Shown here in pieces: positions 28,105 to 36,277 of a stretch of DNA of 64,000 nucleotides; within the stretch, counting starts at the first letter, position 1, and every line of letters starts with the position of its first letter. The DNA is from Rhizobium sp. L43 (GTDB lineage Bacteria; Pseudomonadota; Alphaproteobacteria; Rhizobiales; Rhizobiaceae). The position numbers and the translations under genes are program-made. The stretch covers positions 310,001 to 374,000 of the forward strand of contig NZ_NWSQ01000002.1 of assembly GCF_002531725.1 (NCBI RefSeq). The letters are read 5' to 3'. Under the pieces are notes generated by a model. It was not told the DNA's origin. It worked only from the letters and a program-made list of their open reading frames with translations, and did not search any database.

Positions 28105-28976
28105 GCGATCTGGCCAGCTACAACTTCGCCTATCTCGACGAACAGACCAAGCGGATGATCCGCCGCGCCATCCTGAAGGCGATCGCCATTCCGGGCTACC
28201 AGGTGCCTTTCGCCTCGCGCGAAATGCCGATGCCCTATGGCTGGGGCACCGGCGGGGTGCAGGTGACGGCCTCGATCATCGGACCGGATGACGTGCTCAA
28301 GGTCATCGACCAGGGCGCCGACGACACGACCAATGCCGTGTCCATCCGCGCCTTCTTCCAGAAGGTCGCCAATGTCGCGGTGACGACGCACACCAGCGAG
28401 GCGACGATCATCCAGACACGCCACCGCATCCCCGAGGAAAAGCTCGGTGCCGGCCAGGTGCTCGTCTATCAGGTGCCGATCCCGGAACCGCTGCGCTTCC
28501 TCGAACCGCGCGAGACCGAGACGCGCAAGATGCATGCGCTCGAGGAATACGGCCTCATGCATGTGAAGCTCTACGAGGATATCGCCCGAAACGGCCGCAT
28601 CTCCACGACCTATGCCTATCCCGTCAAGGTGCATGGCCGCTACGTCATGGATCCCTCGCCGACACCGAAATTCGATAATCCGAAGATGCACAGGTCGGAA
28701 GCGCTGCAGCTTTTCGGCGCCGGCCGCGAAAAGCGCATCTATGCGGTGCCGCCCTATACCGATGTCGTCAGCCTGGACTTTGAAGACCATCCCTTCGAAA
28801 TCCAGCGCTTCGGCAAACCCTGCGCCCTTTGCGGCGCAGAAGAGGTCTACCTCGATGAGGTCATTCTCGACGACAAGGGCGGGCGCATGTTCGTCTGCTC
28901 CGATACCGACCATTGCGAAGACCGCCGCGCACAGGAGCATGCCGGCGAAATGCTGGCCCGGGAGGCTGCAGAATGA
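28101..28976 (+). CDS. phnJ: C-P lyase PhnJ (radical SAM enzyme)
   Basis: 291-residue radical-SAM enzyme that cleaves the carbon-phosphorus bond of 5-phosphoribosyl 1-phosphonate, releasing alkane and cyclic phosphate. The iron-sulfur cysteines are all present at C241, C244, C266 and C272, and glycine 32 (PGYQVPF) is where the glycyl radical of E. coli PhnJ forms. The numbering equals that of E. coli as I recall it. It overlaps phnI and phnK by 4 bp each, which suggests tightly coupled synthesis. Confidence 0.97.
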   Translation: MSDLASYNFAYLDEQTKRMIRRAILKAIAIPGYQVPFASREMPMPYGWGTGGVQVTASIIGPDDVLKVIDQGADDTTNAVSIRAFFQKVANVAVTTHTSEATIIQTRHRIPEEKLGAGQVLVYQVPIPEPLRFLEPRETETRKMHALEEYGLMHVKLYEDIARNGRISTTYAYPVKVHGRYVMDPSPTPKFDNPKMHRSEALQLFGAGREKRIYAVPPYTDVVSLDFEDHPFEIQRFGKPCALCGAEEVYLDEVILDDKGGRMFVCSDTDHCEDRRAQEHAGEMLAREAAE

Positions 28977-29749
28977 CCGACACACCGCTTCTCAAAGTCC
29001 ATGACGTTTCGAAATTCTACGGCAACCGCATCGGCTGCCGGAACATCTCCTTCGAGCTCTGGCCCGGCGAAGTGCTGGCCATCGTCGGCGAGTCCGGCTC
29101 CGGCAAGACGACGCTGCTGAACTGCCTCTCCACCCGGCTGATGCCGACGACCGGCAGCGTCGAATACCACATGCGCGACGGCAGCTACCGCGATCTCTAC
29201 CGCATGAACGAGGCCGAGCGGCGCTTCCTGATGCGCACTGACTGGGGTTTCGTGCACCAGAACCCGGCCGACGGCCTGCGCATGGCGGTCTCGGCCGGCG
29301 CCAATGTCGGTGAACGGCTGATGGCGATCGGCGACCGGCACTACGACAAGATCCGCGCCTCGGCGATCGACTGGCTCGAGCGCGTCGAGATCGATGCCGA
29401 CCGCATCGACGACCAGCCGCGCACCTTTTCCGGCGGCATGCGCCAACGCCTGCAGATCGCCCGCAACCTCGTCACCGGCCCGCGCCTCGTCTTCATGGAT
29501 GAACCCACAGGCGGCCTCGACGTCTCGGTGCAGGCGCGCCTGCTCGATCTCGTGCGCGGCCTCGTCAACGATCTCGGCCTCTCCGCCATCATCGTCACCC
29601 ACGATCTCGCCGTCGCCCGCCTGCTCTCGCATCGGATGATGGTGATGAAGGACGGCTACGTCATCGAACACGGCCTCACCGACCGGGTGCTCGACGATCC
29701 CAGAGAACCTTATACGCAGTTGCTCGTCTCCTCGATCCTGCAGGTTTGA
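28973..29749 (+). CDS. phnK: C-P lyase ABC-type ATPase PhnK
   Basis: 258-residue ATPase that binds the PhnGHIJ core. Walker A GESGSGKTT is near residue 40, signature FSGGMRQR near 160 and Walker B LVFMDEPTGGLD near 180. It looks like an Opp/Dpp transporter ATPase, but no permease is paired with it. ATG 28973 overlaps the phnJ stop (ATGA); the frame open 20 codons further upstream lies inside phnJ. Confidence 0.95.
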   Translation: MTDTPLLKVHDVSKFYGNRIGCRNISFELWPGEVLAIVGESGSGKTTLLNCLSTRLMPTTGSVEYHMRDGSYRDLYRMNEAERRFLMRTDWGFVHQNPADGLRMAVSAGANVGERLMAIGDRHYDKIRASAIDWLERVEIDADRIDDQPRTFSGGMRQRLQIARNLVTGPRLVFMDEPTGGLDVSVQARLLDLVRGLVNDLGLSAIIVTHDLAVARLLSHRMMVMKDGYVIEHGLTDRVLDDPREPYTQLLVSSILQV

Positions 29750-29774
29750 GGCCCGAAACAAGGAAGAAGACATC

Positions 29775-30482
29775 ATGCCAACGCCCCTCGTCGTTTCCGA
29801 AGTCTCGAAGAGCTTCACCATGCATCTGCGCGACGGCATCAAACTGCCCGTCGTCTCCGATGTCGCCTTTTCGGTCGCAGCGGGCGAATGCGTCGTGCTC
29901 GGCGGCCCCTCGGGCATCGGCAAGAGCTCGCTGCTGAAGATGATCTACGGCAATTATGCCGTCGACACCGGCCAGATCCTTATCCGCCACGACGAGCGCA
30001 TCGTCGATCTGGCCTCCGCTGATCCGCGCACCGTGCTCAACGTGCGGCGCCATACGCTCGGCTATGTCAGCCAGTTCCTGCGCACCGTGCCGCGCGTGGC
30101 GGCGATCGACGTGGTCGCCGAACCGCTGGTGGCGCGCGGCGAAGAAGCCGCCACGGCACGGGAAAAGGCGGGCGCCCTGCTGGCCCGGCTCAATCTGCCG
30201 GAAACACTCTGGCAGCTTCCGCCCGCCACCTTCTCCGGCGGCGAGCAGCAGCGCGTCAACATCGCCCGCGGCTTCATCACCGAGCACACGATCCTGCTTC
30301 TCGACGAACCAACAGCCTCGCTCGACGCGAAAAACCGCGCCGTCGTCGTCGGCATGATCGCGGAAAAGAAGCAGGCGGGTGTCGCCCTTCTCGGCATCTT
30401 CCACGACGAGGAGGTGCGCGAGGCGGTCGCCGACCGCATCCTCGACGTCCAGCAGTTCTCACCTGGAAAGATCGCCGCATGA
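29775..30482 (+). CDS. phnL: C-P lyase ABC-type ATPase PhnL
   Basis: 235-residue ATPase working with PhnGHI in phosphonate activation. It shows GGPSGIGKSSLLKMIYGNY (Walker A), FSGGEQQRVNIARG (signature) and LLLDEPTASLD (Walker B). The SFTMHLRDGIKLPVV opening is typical of PhnL. It begins 25 bp after phnK, with AAGGAAGAAG upstream, and overlaps the acetyltransferase gene by 4 bp. Confidence 0.95.
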   Translation: MPTPLVVSEVSKSFTMHLRDGIKLPVVSDVAFSVAAGECVVLGGPSGIGKSSLLKMIYGNYAVDTGQILIRHDERIVDLASADPRTVLNVRRHTLGYVSQFLRTVPRVAAIDVVAEPLVARGEEAATAREKAGALLARLNLPETLWQLPPATFSGGEQQRVNIARGFITEHTILLLDEPTASLDAKNRAVVVGMIAEKKQAGVALLGIFHDEEVREAVADRILDVQQFSPGKIAA

Positions 30483-31096
30483 GCCGCAAGCTGGGTGTCG
30501 AGCCCTATATTCACGAAACAGCCGCCGTCAGCGATTCCACCTTCGGGCGCTATACGGAGGTCTCCGAACGCTGCCGCATCAGCGAAGCCACCTTCGGCGA
30601 TTATTCCTACATCATGCAGGACGGCTCGGTCTGGTGCGCGACGATCGGCAAGTTCGTCAATATCGCCGCCGCCGTGCGCATCAACGCCACCAACCATCCG
30701 ACCTGGCGGGCGACGCTGCATCATTTCACCTATCGCGCCGCCGACTACTGGCCGGACGGCGACATGGAGGAGGACTTCTTCGCCTGGCGGCGCGCAAACC
30801 GGGTGACAATCGGCAACGACGTCTGGATCGGCCATGGGGCGACCATCCTGCCCGGCGTCAGCGTCGGCAACGGCGCGGTCATCGGGGCCGGCGCCGTCGT
30901 TTCGAAGGACGTCGCGCCCTATGCGATCGTCGGCGGTGTGCCGGCTAAATTGATCCGCGAGCGCTTTCCCAAAGAGGTCGGCGAGCGCATGGACAGGCTC
31001 GCCTGGTGGGACTGGGAACATGACCGTCTGCGCCTGGCGCTACAGGATTTCCGCAACCTGAGCGCGGAAGATTTTCTGTCGCGCTACGAGGGCTAG
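30479..31096 (+). CDS. Hexapeptide-repeat acetyltransferase of the phn cluster
   Basis: 205-residue left-handed beta-helix acyltransferase of the kind repeatedly found in rhizobial and other C-P lyase clusters (phosphonate-metabolism hexapeptide transferase family). Hexapeptide turns are seen in VSERCRISEATFGDYSYI and NDVWIGHGATILPGVSVGNG, and the C-terminal VGGVPAKLIRERF is the usual end of the helix. It may acetylate aminoalkylphosphonates, as PhnO does with a different fold. This is inference from position only. Confidence 0.88.
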   Translation: MSRKLGVEPYIHETAAVSDSTFGRYTEVSERCRISEATFGDYSYIMQDGSVWCATIGKFVNIAAAVRINATNHPTWRATLHHFTYRAADYWPDGDMEEDFFAWRRANRVTIGNDVWIGHGATILPGVSVGNGAVIGAGAVVSKDVAPYAIVGGVPAKLIRERFPKEVGERMDRLAWWDWEHDRLRLALQDFRNLSAEDFLSRYEG

Positions 31097-31131
31097 ATAC
31101 TGCCGCCACGGCGCCGGGATTTGTGACACGA

Positions 31132-31149
31132 CTTACACAAATATGACAT
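31132..31149 (+). promoter_or_regulatory. Pho box candidate upstream of phnC
   Basis: CTTACAC (31132-31138), spacer AAAT, ATGACAT (31143-31149), followed by a phnC start 63 bp on. It matches the two-unit CTGTCAT Pho consensus with its A/T-rich spacer at most positions, and a further weak unit (TTGTGAC) lies 11 bp upstream. It suggests that phnCDEE can be transcribed independently of phnG-L. Confidence 0.5.
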
Positions 31150-31211
31150 TGGAGGTTCATCAAGCGGGACTAATGCGATGCTGACAAAGGCCTGGATCGC
31201 AAGGGAAGAGC

Positions 31212-32060
31212 ATGATGTTCGAGCTGAAGAATGTCACACGTCGGTTCGGAAAAAAGCTCGCCGTCGATGCCGTCACGCTCGACATTCCCCAGGGCCAGAT
31301 GGTCGGCATCATCGGCCGCTCCGGCGCCGGCAAGTCGACGTTGCTGCGCATGATCAACCGCCTGCAGGAGCCGAGTTCCGGCTCCATTCATTTTTCCGGC
31401 ATCGAGGTCTCCGGGCTTCGCGGCCGGGCGCTGCGCAACTGGCAGCGCGATTGCGCGATGATCTTCCAGCAGTTCAACCTGGTGCCGCGCCTCGATGTTC
31501 TCACCAATGTCATGCTCGGCCGCCTCAACCACCGTTCGACGCTGATGAGCCTGCTCAACATCTTCACCCGCGAGGAACGCGTGCATGCGATTGCGGCGCT
31601 GGAGCGCCTCGGCATCGAGCAGACGGCGCTGCAGGCAGCCGGCACGCTTTCCGGCGGCCAGCAGCAGCGCGTGGCGATCGCCCGCGCGCTGATGCAGAAC
31701 CCGAAGATGGTGCTCGCCGACGAGCCGATCGCCTCGCTCGACCCGCTGAACGCCAAGATCGTCATGGATGCGCTGCGCGATATCAACGAACGCGAGGGCA
31801 TCACCGTCATCACCAACCTCCACACGCTCGATACGGCCCGCAACTATTGTGAGCGCATCGTCGGCATGGCCGGCGGCCGCGTCGTCTTCGACGGCAAGCC
31901 CTCGGAGCTCACCGCCGAAGCGGTGAAGGCGATCTACGGGACGGATAAGGACGGCGCCGGCATCGACGAAACGATGACCTCGACCTCCATCAATATCGCT
32001 TCCGAGCGGGCAGACAATCAATCCGCCGGCATCCAACCGCTGGCGCTGGCCGGTCTTTAG
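31212..32060 (+). CDS. phnC: Phosphonate ABC importer ATPase PhnC
   Basis: 282-residue ATPase of the phosphonate/phosphate-ester importer. Walker [18 protein letters not shown], signature [15 protein letters not shown] and Walker [14 protein letters not shown] are visible, and the [19 protein letters not shown] stretch is diagnostic of PhnC. Two ATGs stand in tandem at the start; the upstream AAGGGAAGAG serves as RBS. A tail of about 30 residues follows the domain. Confidence 0.96.
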   Translation: MMFELKNVTRRFGKKLAVDAVTLDIPQGQMVGIIGRSGAGKSTLLRMINRLQEPSSGSIHFSGIEVSGLRGRALRNWQRDCAMIFQQFNLVPRLDVLTNVMLGRLNHRSTLMSLLNIFTREERVHAIAALERLGIEQTALQAAGTLSGGQQQRVAIARALMQNPKMVLADEPIASLDPLNAKIVMDALRDINEREGITVITNLHTLDTARNYCERIVGMAGGRVVFDGKPSELTAEAVKAIYGTDKDGAGIDETMTSTSINIASERADNQSAGIQPLALAGL

Positions 32061-32143
32061 AGACGGCCGCGATCGAGCGCCCGCGTCAAGGGCACACTTC
32101 TTCGTAACGGGAGACCGGAGACACCGGTCAATAGGAGAGACAC

Positions 32144-33049
32144 ATGTTGAAGAAAGCACTCTTTGCGGCAACGGCGCTCTTCGCGCTCGCCGGCGCCGGC
32201 CATGCTGCAGATCTCAAGGAATTCCGCATCGGCATCCTCGGCGGCGAAAACGAAACCGACCGCCTGCGCAATTATGCCTGCCTTGCCGACCACCTGAAGC
32301 AGGAATTCGGCTTCGAGAAGGTCTCGCTGTTCCCCGCCGCCGATTATGACGGCGTGATCCAGGGCCTGCTCGGCGGCACGCTCGACTTCGCCGAACTCGG
32401 CGCTTCCGGCTACGCAGCCGTCTACATCAAGGATCCGAAGGCTGTCACGCCGATCCTGACGACGCAGCAGAAAGACGGCTCGACGGGCTACTACTCGATC
32501 GGCCTCGCGCTGAAATCCTCCGGCATCAAGTCCATCAAGGACGCCAAGGGCAAGAAGCTCGGCTACGCCGACCCGGATTCCACCTCCGGCTACCTCGTTC
32601 CGCTGACGCAGATCCCGAAGGACACGGGCATGCCGAACGACAAGTTCTTCGCCTCGACCCAGTTCAACGGCGGCCACGAGAACAACCTGCTTGCCGCCTA
32701 TGACGGCAAGGTCGATATCGCCGTCGACGATAGCTCCGGCCTCGGCGATTTCAAAGACGGCTACACCTCCGGCACCTTCCGCAAGGAAGTCGACAAGGGC
32801 GCCGTCGACCCGAACAAGCTGGTCGAAGTCTGGCGTTCGCCGCTGATTCCGAACGGCCCGCTCGTCGTTCGCAACGCTCTCGGCCAGGACTGGCAGACGA
32901 AGCTCGCAGCCTTCTTCACGGCACTGCCGGAGAAGGATCACAAGTGCTTCGCGGCTGTCGAAGGCGGCGACTACAAGGGCTACTCGCCCGTCAAGCACGA
33001 CTTCTACAACGCCGTCGTTGAAGTCCGCAAAGCTGCCATCGGCGGCTGA
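32144..33049 (+). CDS. phnD: Phosphonate-binding protein PhnD
   Basis: 301-residue periplasmic phosphonate-binding protein. The signal peptide runs to about residue 20 (LFALAGAGHAAD). FRIGILGGENETDRLRNY and the anion-binding segment ADPDSTSGYLVPLT are family hallmarks. A small GACCGG/CCGGTC hairpin and AGGAGAG precede the ATG. It lies between phnC and the two permeases, with a terminator-like hairpin after it. Confidence 0.96.
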   Translation: MLKKALFAATALFALAGAGHAADLKEFRIGILGGENETDRLRNYACLADHLKQEFGFEKVSLFPAADYDGVIQGLLGGTLDFAELGASGYAAVYIKDPKAVTPILTTQQKDGSTGYYSIGLALKSSGIKSIKDAKGKKLGYADPDSTSGYLVPLTQIPKDTGMPNDKFFASTQFNGGHENNLLAAYDGKVDIAVDDSSGLGDFKDGYTSGTFRKEVDKGAVDPNKLVEVWRSPLIPNGPLVVRNALGQDWQTKLAAFFTALPEKDHKCFAAVEGGDYKGYSPVKHDFYNAVVEVRKAAIGG

Positions 33050-33067
33050 TCGGCATCGTGAATGCTT

Positions 33068-33097
33068 GGGCGGCCGGAAACGGTCGCCCTTTCTTTT
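33068..33097 (+). terminator. Terminator-like hairpin between phnD and phnE
   Basis: Arms 33068-33076 (GGGCGGCCG) and 33081-33089 form a 9-bp stem with one G-U pair and a GAAA loop, followed by TTTCTTTT. It lies within the operon, so it should act as a partial terminator that keeps the permeases below the binding protein. Confidence 0.7.
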
Positions 33098-33116
33098 GTA
33101 ACCAGGCGAGGCGTTG

Positions 33117-34076
33117 ATGACTGTTGCCGATACACAGCCGCACATGCAGAGCACGCAGGAGATCGGCACCGCCTGGGACCGGATGGTCGCCAAGCGCCGC
33201 TTCTACACCATCCTCGGCCTGATCATCCTCATTGCGGCTTTCGTCAATTCCGTCCGCTTCGCCGACGAGAGCAATGCCGGCCATTTCTTCGATCGCCTGC
33301 CGCATCTCTTCGACTTCCTGAGCTGGCTTATCCCCAAGGACTGGAACGACGTCTGGCGCGCGCTGTTCGACATAGCGAGCGTGAACGACAGAGGCGGCGA
33401 GGAATTCAATTTCGACAAGGGCCGCGTCTACGTCTGGGGCGCCTTCTACATTCCCGAATATTTCGAGCTGATGATCGTCACCATCAACGTGGCGCTGATC
33501 TCGACGATCATCGCCTTCATCTTTGCCGTTCCCTTGAGCTTCTTTGCCGCCCGCAACCTGACGAGTTCATGGCCGCTGCGCATCTTCACCAAGCGGCTGA
33601 TGGAATTCCTGCGCGCCTTCCCCGAGATCGTCATCGCCGGTCTGTTTTCGGCGATCCTGTCGATCGGACCGGTCGCCGCCATCATTGCCATCACGCTGCA
33701 TACGATCGGCGCGCTCGGTAAACTTTTCTATGAAGTGGCCGAGAATATCGACATGAAGCCCGATGAGGGCATGAAAGCCGTCGGCGCCAACTGGTGGGAG
33801 CGCGTGCGCTTCGCCGCCCTGCCGCAGGTGCTGCCGAATTTCACCTCCTACGCGCTGCTGCGCCTGGAGATCAACGTGCGCGCCTCGACCATCATCGGCG
33901 CTGTGGGCGGCGGCGGCATCGGCGAGGAACTGAAGCTTTCGATCTCGCGCGGCTTCGGCGCCAAGACGATGGCGCTCGTTCTGCTGCTGTTCGTGACGAT
34001 CGTCGCCGTCGACCAGTTCTCCGCATGGCTGCGCCGCCGGCTGGTCGGCGATCATGCCTTCCTCCTGCAACATTGA
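33117..34076 (+). CDS. phnE: Phosphonate ABC importer permease PhnE (first copy)
   Basis: 319-residue inner-membrane permease with about six TM helices. The N-terminal helix (FYTILGLIILIAAFVNSVRF) is followed by about 75 residues before the conserved domain, which shows FFAARNLTSSWPLRIFTKRL and the EAA-like MKAVGANWWERVRFAALPQV. ATG 33117 lies next to TTG 33114; GCGAGG precedes both. It forms a heteromeric channel with the second PhnE. Confidence 0.93.
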   Translation: MTVADTQPHMQSTQEIGTAWDRMVAKRRFYTILGLIILIAAFVNSVRFADESNAGHFFDRLPHLFDFLSWLIPKDWNDVWRALFDIASVNDRGGEEFNFDKGRVYVWGAFYIPEYFELMIVTINVALISTIIAFIFAVPLSFFAARNLTSSWPLRIFTKRLMEFLRAFPEIVIAGLFSAILSIGPVAAIIAITLHTIGALGKLFYEVAENIDMKPDEGMKAVGANWWERVRFAALPQVLPNFTSYALLRLEINVRASTIIGAVGGGGIGEELKLSISRGFGAKTMALVLLLFVTIVAVDQFSAWLRRRLVGDHAFLLQH

Positions 34077-34083
34077 GGCCGCC

Positions 34084-35427
34084 ATGACGGTGATCGACGC
34101 CAACCGCATGCATGAGATAGAAACACGCTATCCGGAATATTTCCACCGGTCGTTCCGCCAGCGTTTCGGCGGGCTGATCATCGTCATCGCGACGCTGCTC
34201 TACAGTCTCTATGCCGTCTGGTTCTTCGACCTGCCCAAGCTTTTTGCCGAGGCCCATTGGGAGCGCGTCGGCATCTATCTCAGCCAATGGGTGAGCTACG
34301 ACGTGCAGCCGGAATTCCGCATTGGGGATGACGGCTCGATCGACATCCGCTATCCGCGTTTCTCGCCGCTCGGCGACAATCCGCACCCGGACTGGCTCGT
34401 CAACAATCCCGACGGCAGTATCACCGTTTCGATCAGCGGCACCAGCCGCACCGTCACCGTCTCGAAGAGCGAGACGATCGTGACCGCGCATGGCGTCAGC
34501 GTCCCGGTCGAGCTTTCCGGCGGTGCGCCGAAAGTCGTCGGGCCGGTGCCCGGCTGGATGACGGTTTATGACGACAATGTGCTCGCCGATCTCGGCTTTG
34601 CCGGCAATGTCAGCATATCAGTCGACCGGGTGAAAATCCGCAAACGTTTCATCGGCTGGGCGAATTTCATCTTCGACACGCAATCGTCCTTCTTCGACAA
34701 GCCGGTTGGCGAGGCTATCAGCCTCATCGTCTCCGGTCCGCGCATCAAGCCCGACCAGTCCAACCTGTCGCTCGCCTTCGACGACATCTGGAACAACAGC
34801 GAATGGCAGCATGGCGACGTCTGGACCAAGCTTTTCCAGACGATCGTCATGGCGTTCCTCGGAACGCTGCTCGGCGCGCTTACCGCCTTCCCGCTCGCCT
34901 TCATGGCGGCGCGCAACATCACGCCGAACCGCTTCCTGAACCAGGTGCTGAAGCGCTTCTTCGATTTCCTGCGCTCGGTCGACATGCTGATCTGGGCGCT
35001 GTTCCTGACGCGTGCCTTCGGTCCCGGCCCGCTTGCCGGCAGCGGCGCGATCTTCCTCACCGAGATGGGCACACTCGGCAAGCTTTATTCCGAAGGGCTC
35101 GAAAACATCGACAACAAGCCACGCGAAGGCGTCAAATCGACCGGCGCTGAGACCGTGCTCGTCCATCGTTACGGCATTATGCCGCAGATCGTTCCCGTCA
35201 TCGTCAGCCAGACGCTCTATCAATGGGAATCCAACGTGCGCGGCGCGACCATCATCGGGGCCGTCGGTGCGGGCGGCATCGGCCTCAAACTCTGGGAGGC
35301 CATGCGCACCAATGCCAACTGGGAAAACGTCGCTTACATGGTCATTCTGATCCTGATCGTCGTCTTCCTTTTCGACGCCGCCTCGAACGCGCTGCGCCAT
35401 CGGCTGATGGGCACGAAAGCGCACTGA
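34084..35427 (+). CDS. phnE: Phosphonate ABC importer permease PhnE (second, extended copy)
   Basis: 447-residue permease, much longer than the 260-320 usual for PhnE. After the first TM helix (LIIVIATLLYSLYAVWFF) comes a segment of about 200 residues rich in beta-prone, polar sequence (for example ITVSISGTSRTVTVSK), then a normal PhnE domain with FMAARNITPNRFLNQVLKRF and the loop GVKSTGAETVLVHRYG. The insert likely faces the periplasm. It starts 7 bp after the first phnE. ATG 34084 is used rather than the upstream in-frame ATG at 34054 inside phnE. Confidence 0.92.
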   Translation: MTVIDANRMHEIETRYPEYFHRSFRQRFGGLIIVIATLLYSLYAVWFFDLPKLFAEAHWERVGIYLSQWVSYDVQPEFRIGDDGSIDIRYPRFSPLGDNPHPDWLVNNPDGSITVSISGTSRTVTVSKSETIVTAHGVSVPVELSGGAPKVVGPVPGWMTVYDDNVLADLGFAGNVSISVDRVKIRKRFIGWANFIFDTQSSFFDKPVGEAISLIVSGPRIKPDQSNLSLAFDDIWNNSEWQHGDVWTKLFQTIVMAFLGTLLGALTAFPLAFMAARNITPNRFLNQVLKRFFDFLRSVDMLIWALFLTRAFGPGPLAGSGAIFLTEMGTLGKLYSEGLENIDNKPREGVKSTGAETVLVHRYGIMPQIVPVIVSQTLYQWESNVRGATIIGAVGAGGIGLKLWEAMRTNANWENVAYMVILILIVVFLFDAASNALRHRLMGTKAH

Positions 35428-35568
35428 TCCGCCGGTCAAAAGGCGATGGCGGCGCTGCCGTCATCATCATTCTGTCACGGAAATCTTTTAGCCGGGACCT
35501 GCTTGCGGTTCGCCGCCAAATCACTGCACATTGCGCTCCCCGTTTCGACGATCCCCAGGATAAAAGCC

Positions 35569-36264
35569 TTGCGCTACGCTCTCTATTTCTCGCCGCCGAA
35601 GGATGATCCCCTGACCGGCGCGGCCTCGCTCTGGCTCGGCCGCGATGCGTTCAGCGGTGAGACCTATACCGCGCCGGACCATGAGCGGCTCGGCCAGGCA
35701 GAGCAGTTCGAGCTGACCGCCGATCCGCGCCGCTACGGCTTTCATGCAACGATCAAGGCGCCGTTTTCGCTCGCCGCTTCGGTCACCGAGAAGGACCTCC
35801 TGACGGTTGTCGAGGAGTTTGCCGCGCGCACCCCCGCCTTCGAGATTCCCGAGTTGGTGCTCGGCCAGCTCGGCCGTTTTTTTGCCCTCGTTCCCTCTTC
35901 TCTTCATCAACCTCTTCAGGATTTCGCCGCGAAGGTGGTAAGGTCCTTCGAGCCGTTCCGCGCAGCGCTTTCTCCGGCCGATGTCGCGCGGCGCAACCCG
36001 GAGAAGCTCAGCGACAGCCAGCGCGCCAATCTGCAGCGCTGGGGTTATCCTTACGTCATGGAGGATTTCGGCTTCCACATGACGCTGAGCGGGCAAGTGC
36101 CCGAGACACGCGCCGAGGTGATGAAAGCGATTCTGACCGAGCGTTTTGCCGATTTCACCGGCCGGCCGCTTTCGATTTCCGGCCTTGCCGTCTTCGTCGA
36201 GGAGACGCGCGGCGCGCCGTTCAAAGTTCATTCCTGGCTGCCGCTTTCCGGCGCCAAAAGCTGA
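35569..36264 (+). CDS. DUF1045 phosphonate-cluster protein (2H phosphoesterase-like)
   Basis: 231-residue protein of the DUF1045 family often encoded beside phnM/phnN. It begins RYALYFSPPKDDPLT and has the two H-x-T motifs of 2H phosphoesterases (GFHATIKAPF near residue 60 and GFHMTLSG near 165), so a cyclic phosphate phosphodiesterase role in C-P lyase product processing is plausible. The likely start is TTG 35569 with AGGA 9 bp upstream; the frame is open from 35446, but that part looks non-coding. Confidence 0.85.
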   Translation: MRYALYFSPPKDDPLTGAASLWLGRDAFSGETYTAPDHERLGQAEQFELTADPRRYGFHATIKAPFSLAASVTEKDLLTVVEEFAARTPAFEIPELVLGQLGRFFALVPSSLHQPLQDFAAKVVRSFEPFRAALSPADVARRNPEKLSDSQRANLQRWGYPYVMEDFGFHMTLSGQVPETRAEVMKAILTERFADFTGRPLSISGLAVFVEETRGAPFKVHSWLPLSGAKS

Positions 36265-36277
36265 AAGACCTGACGAG

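Noticed and set aside
35472..35478. CTGTCAC upstream of the DUF1045 gene as a third Pho box
   Set aside because: Only one heptamer fits; no second unit lies at the 11-bp period.
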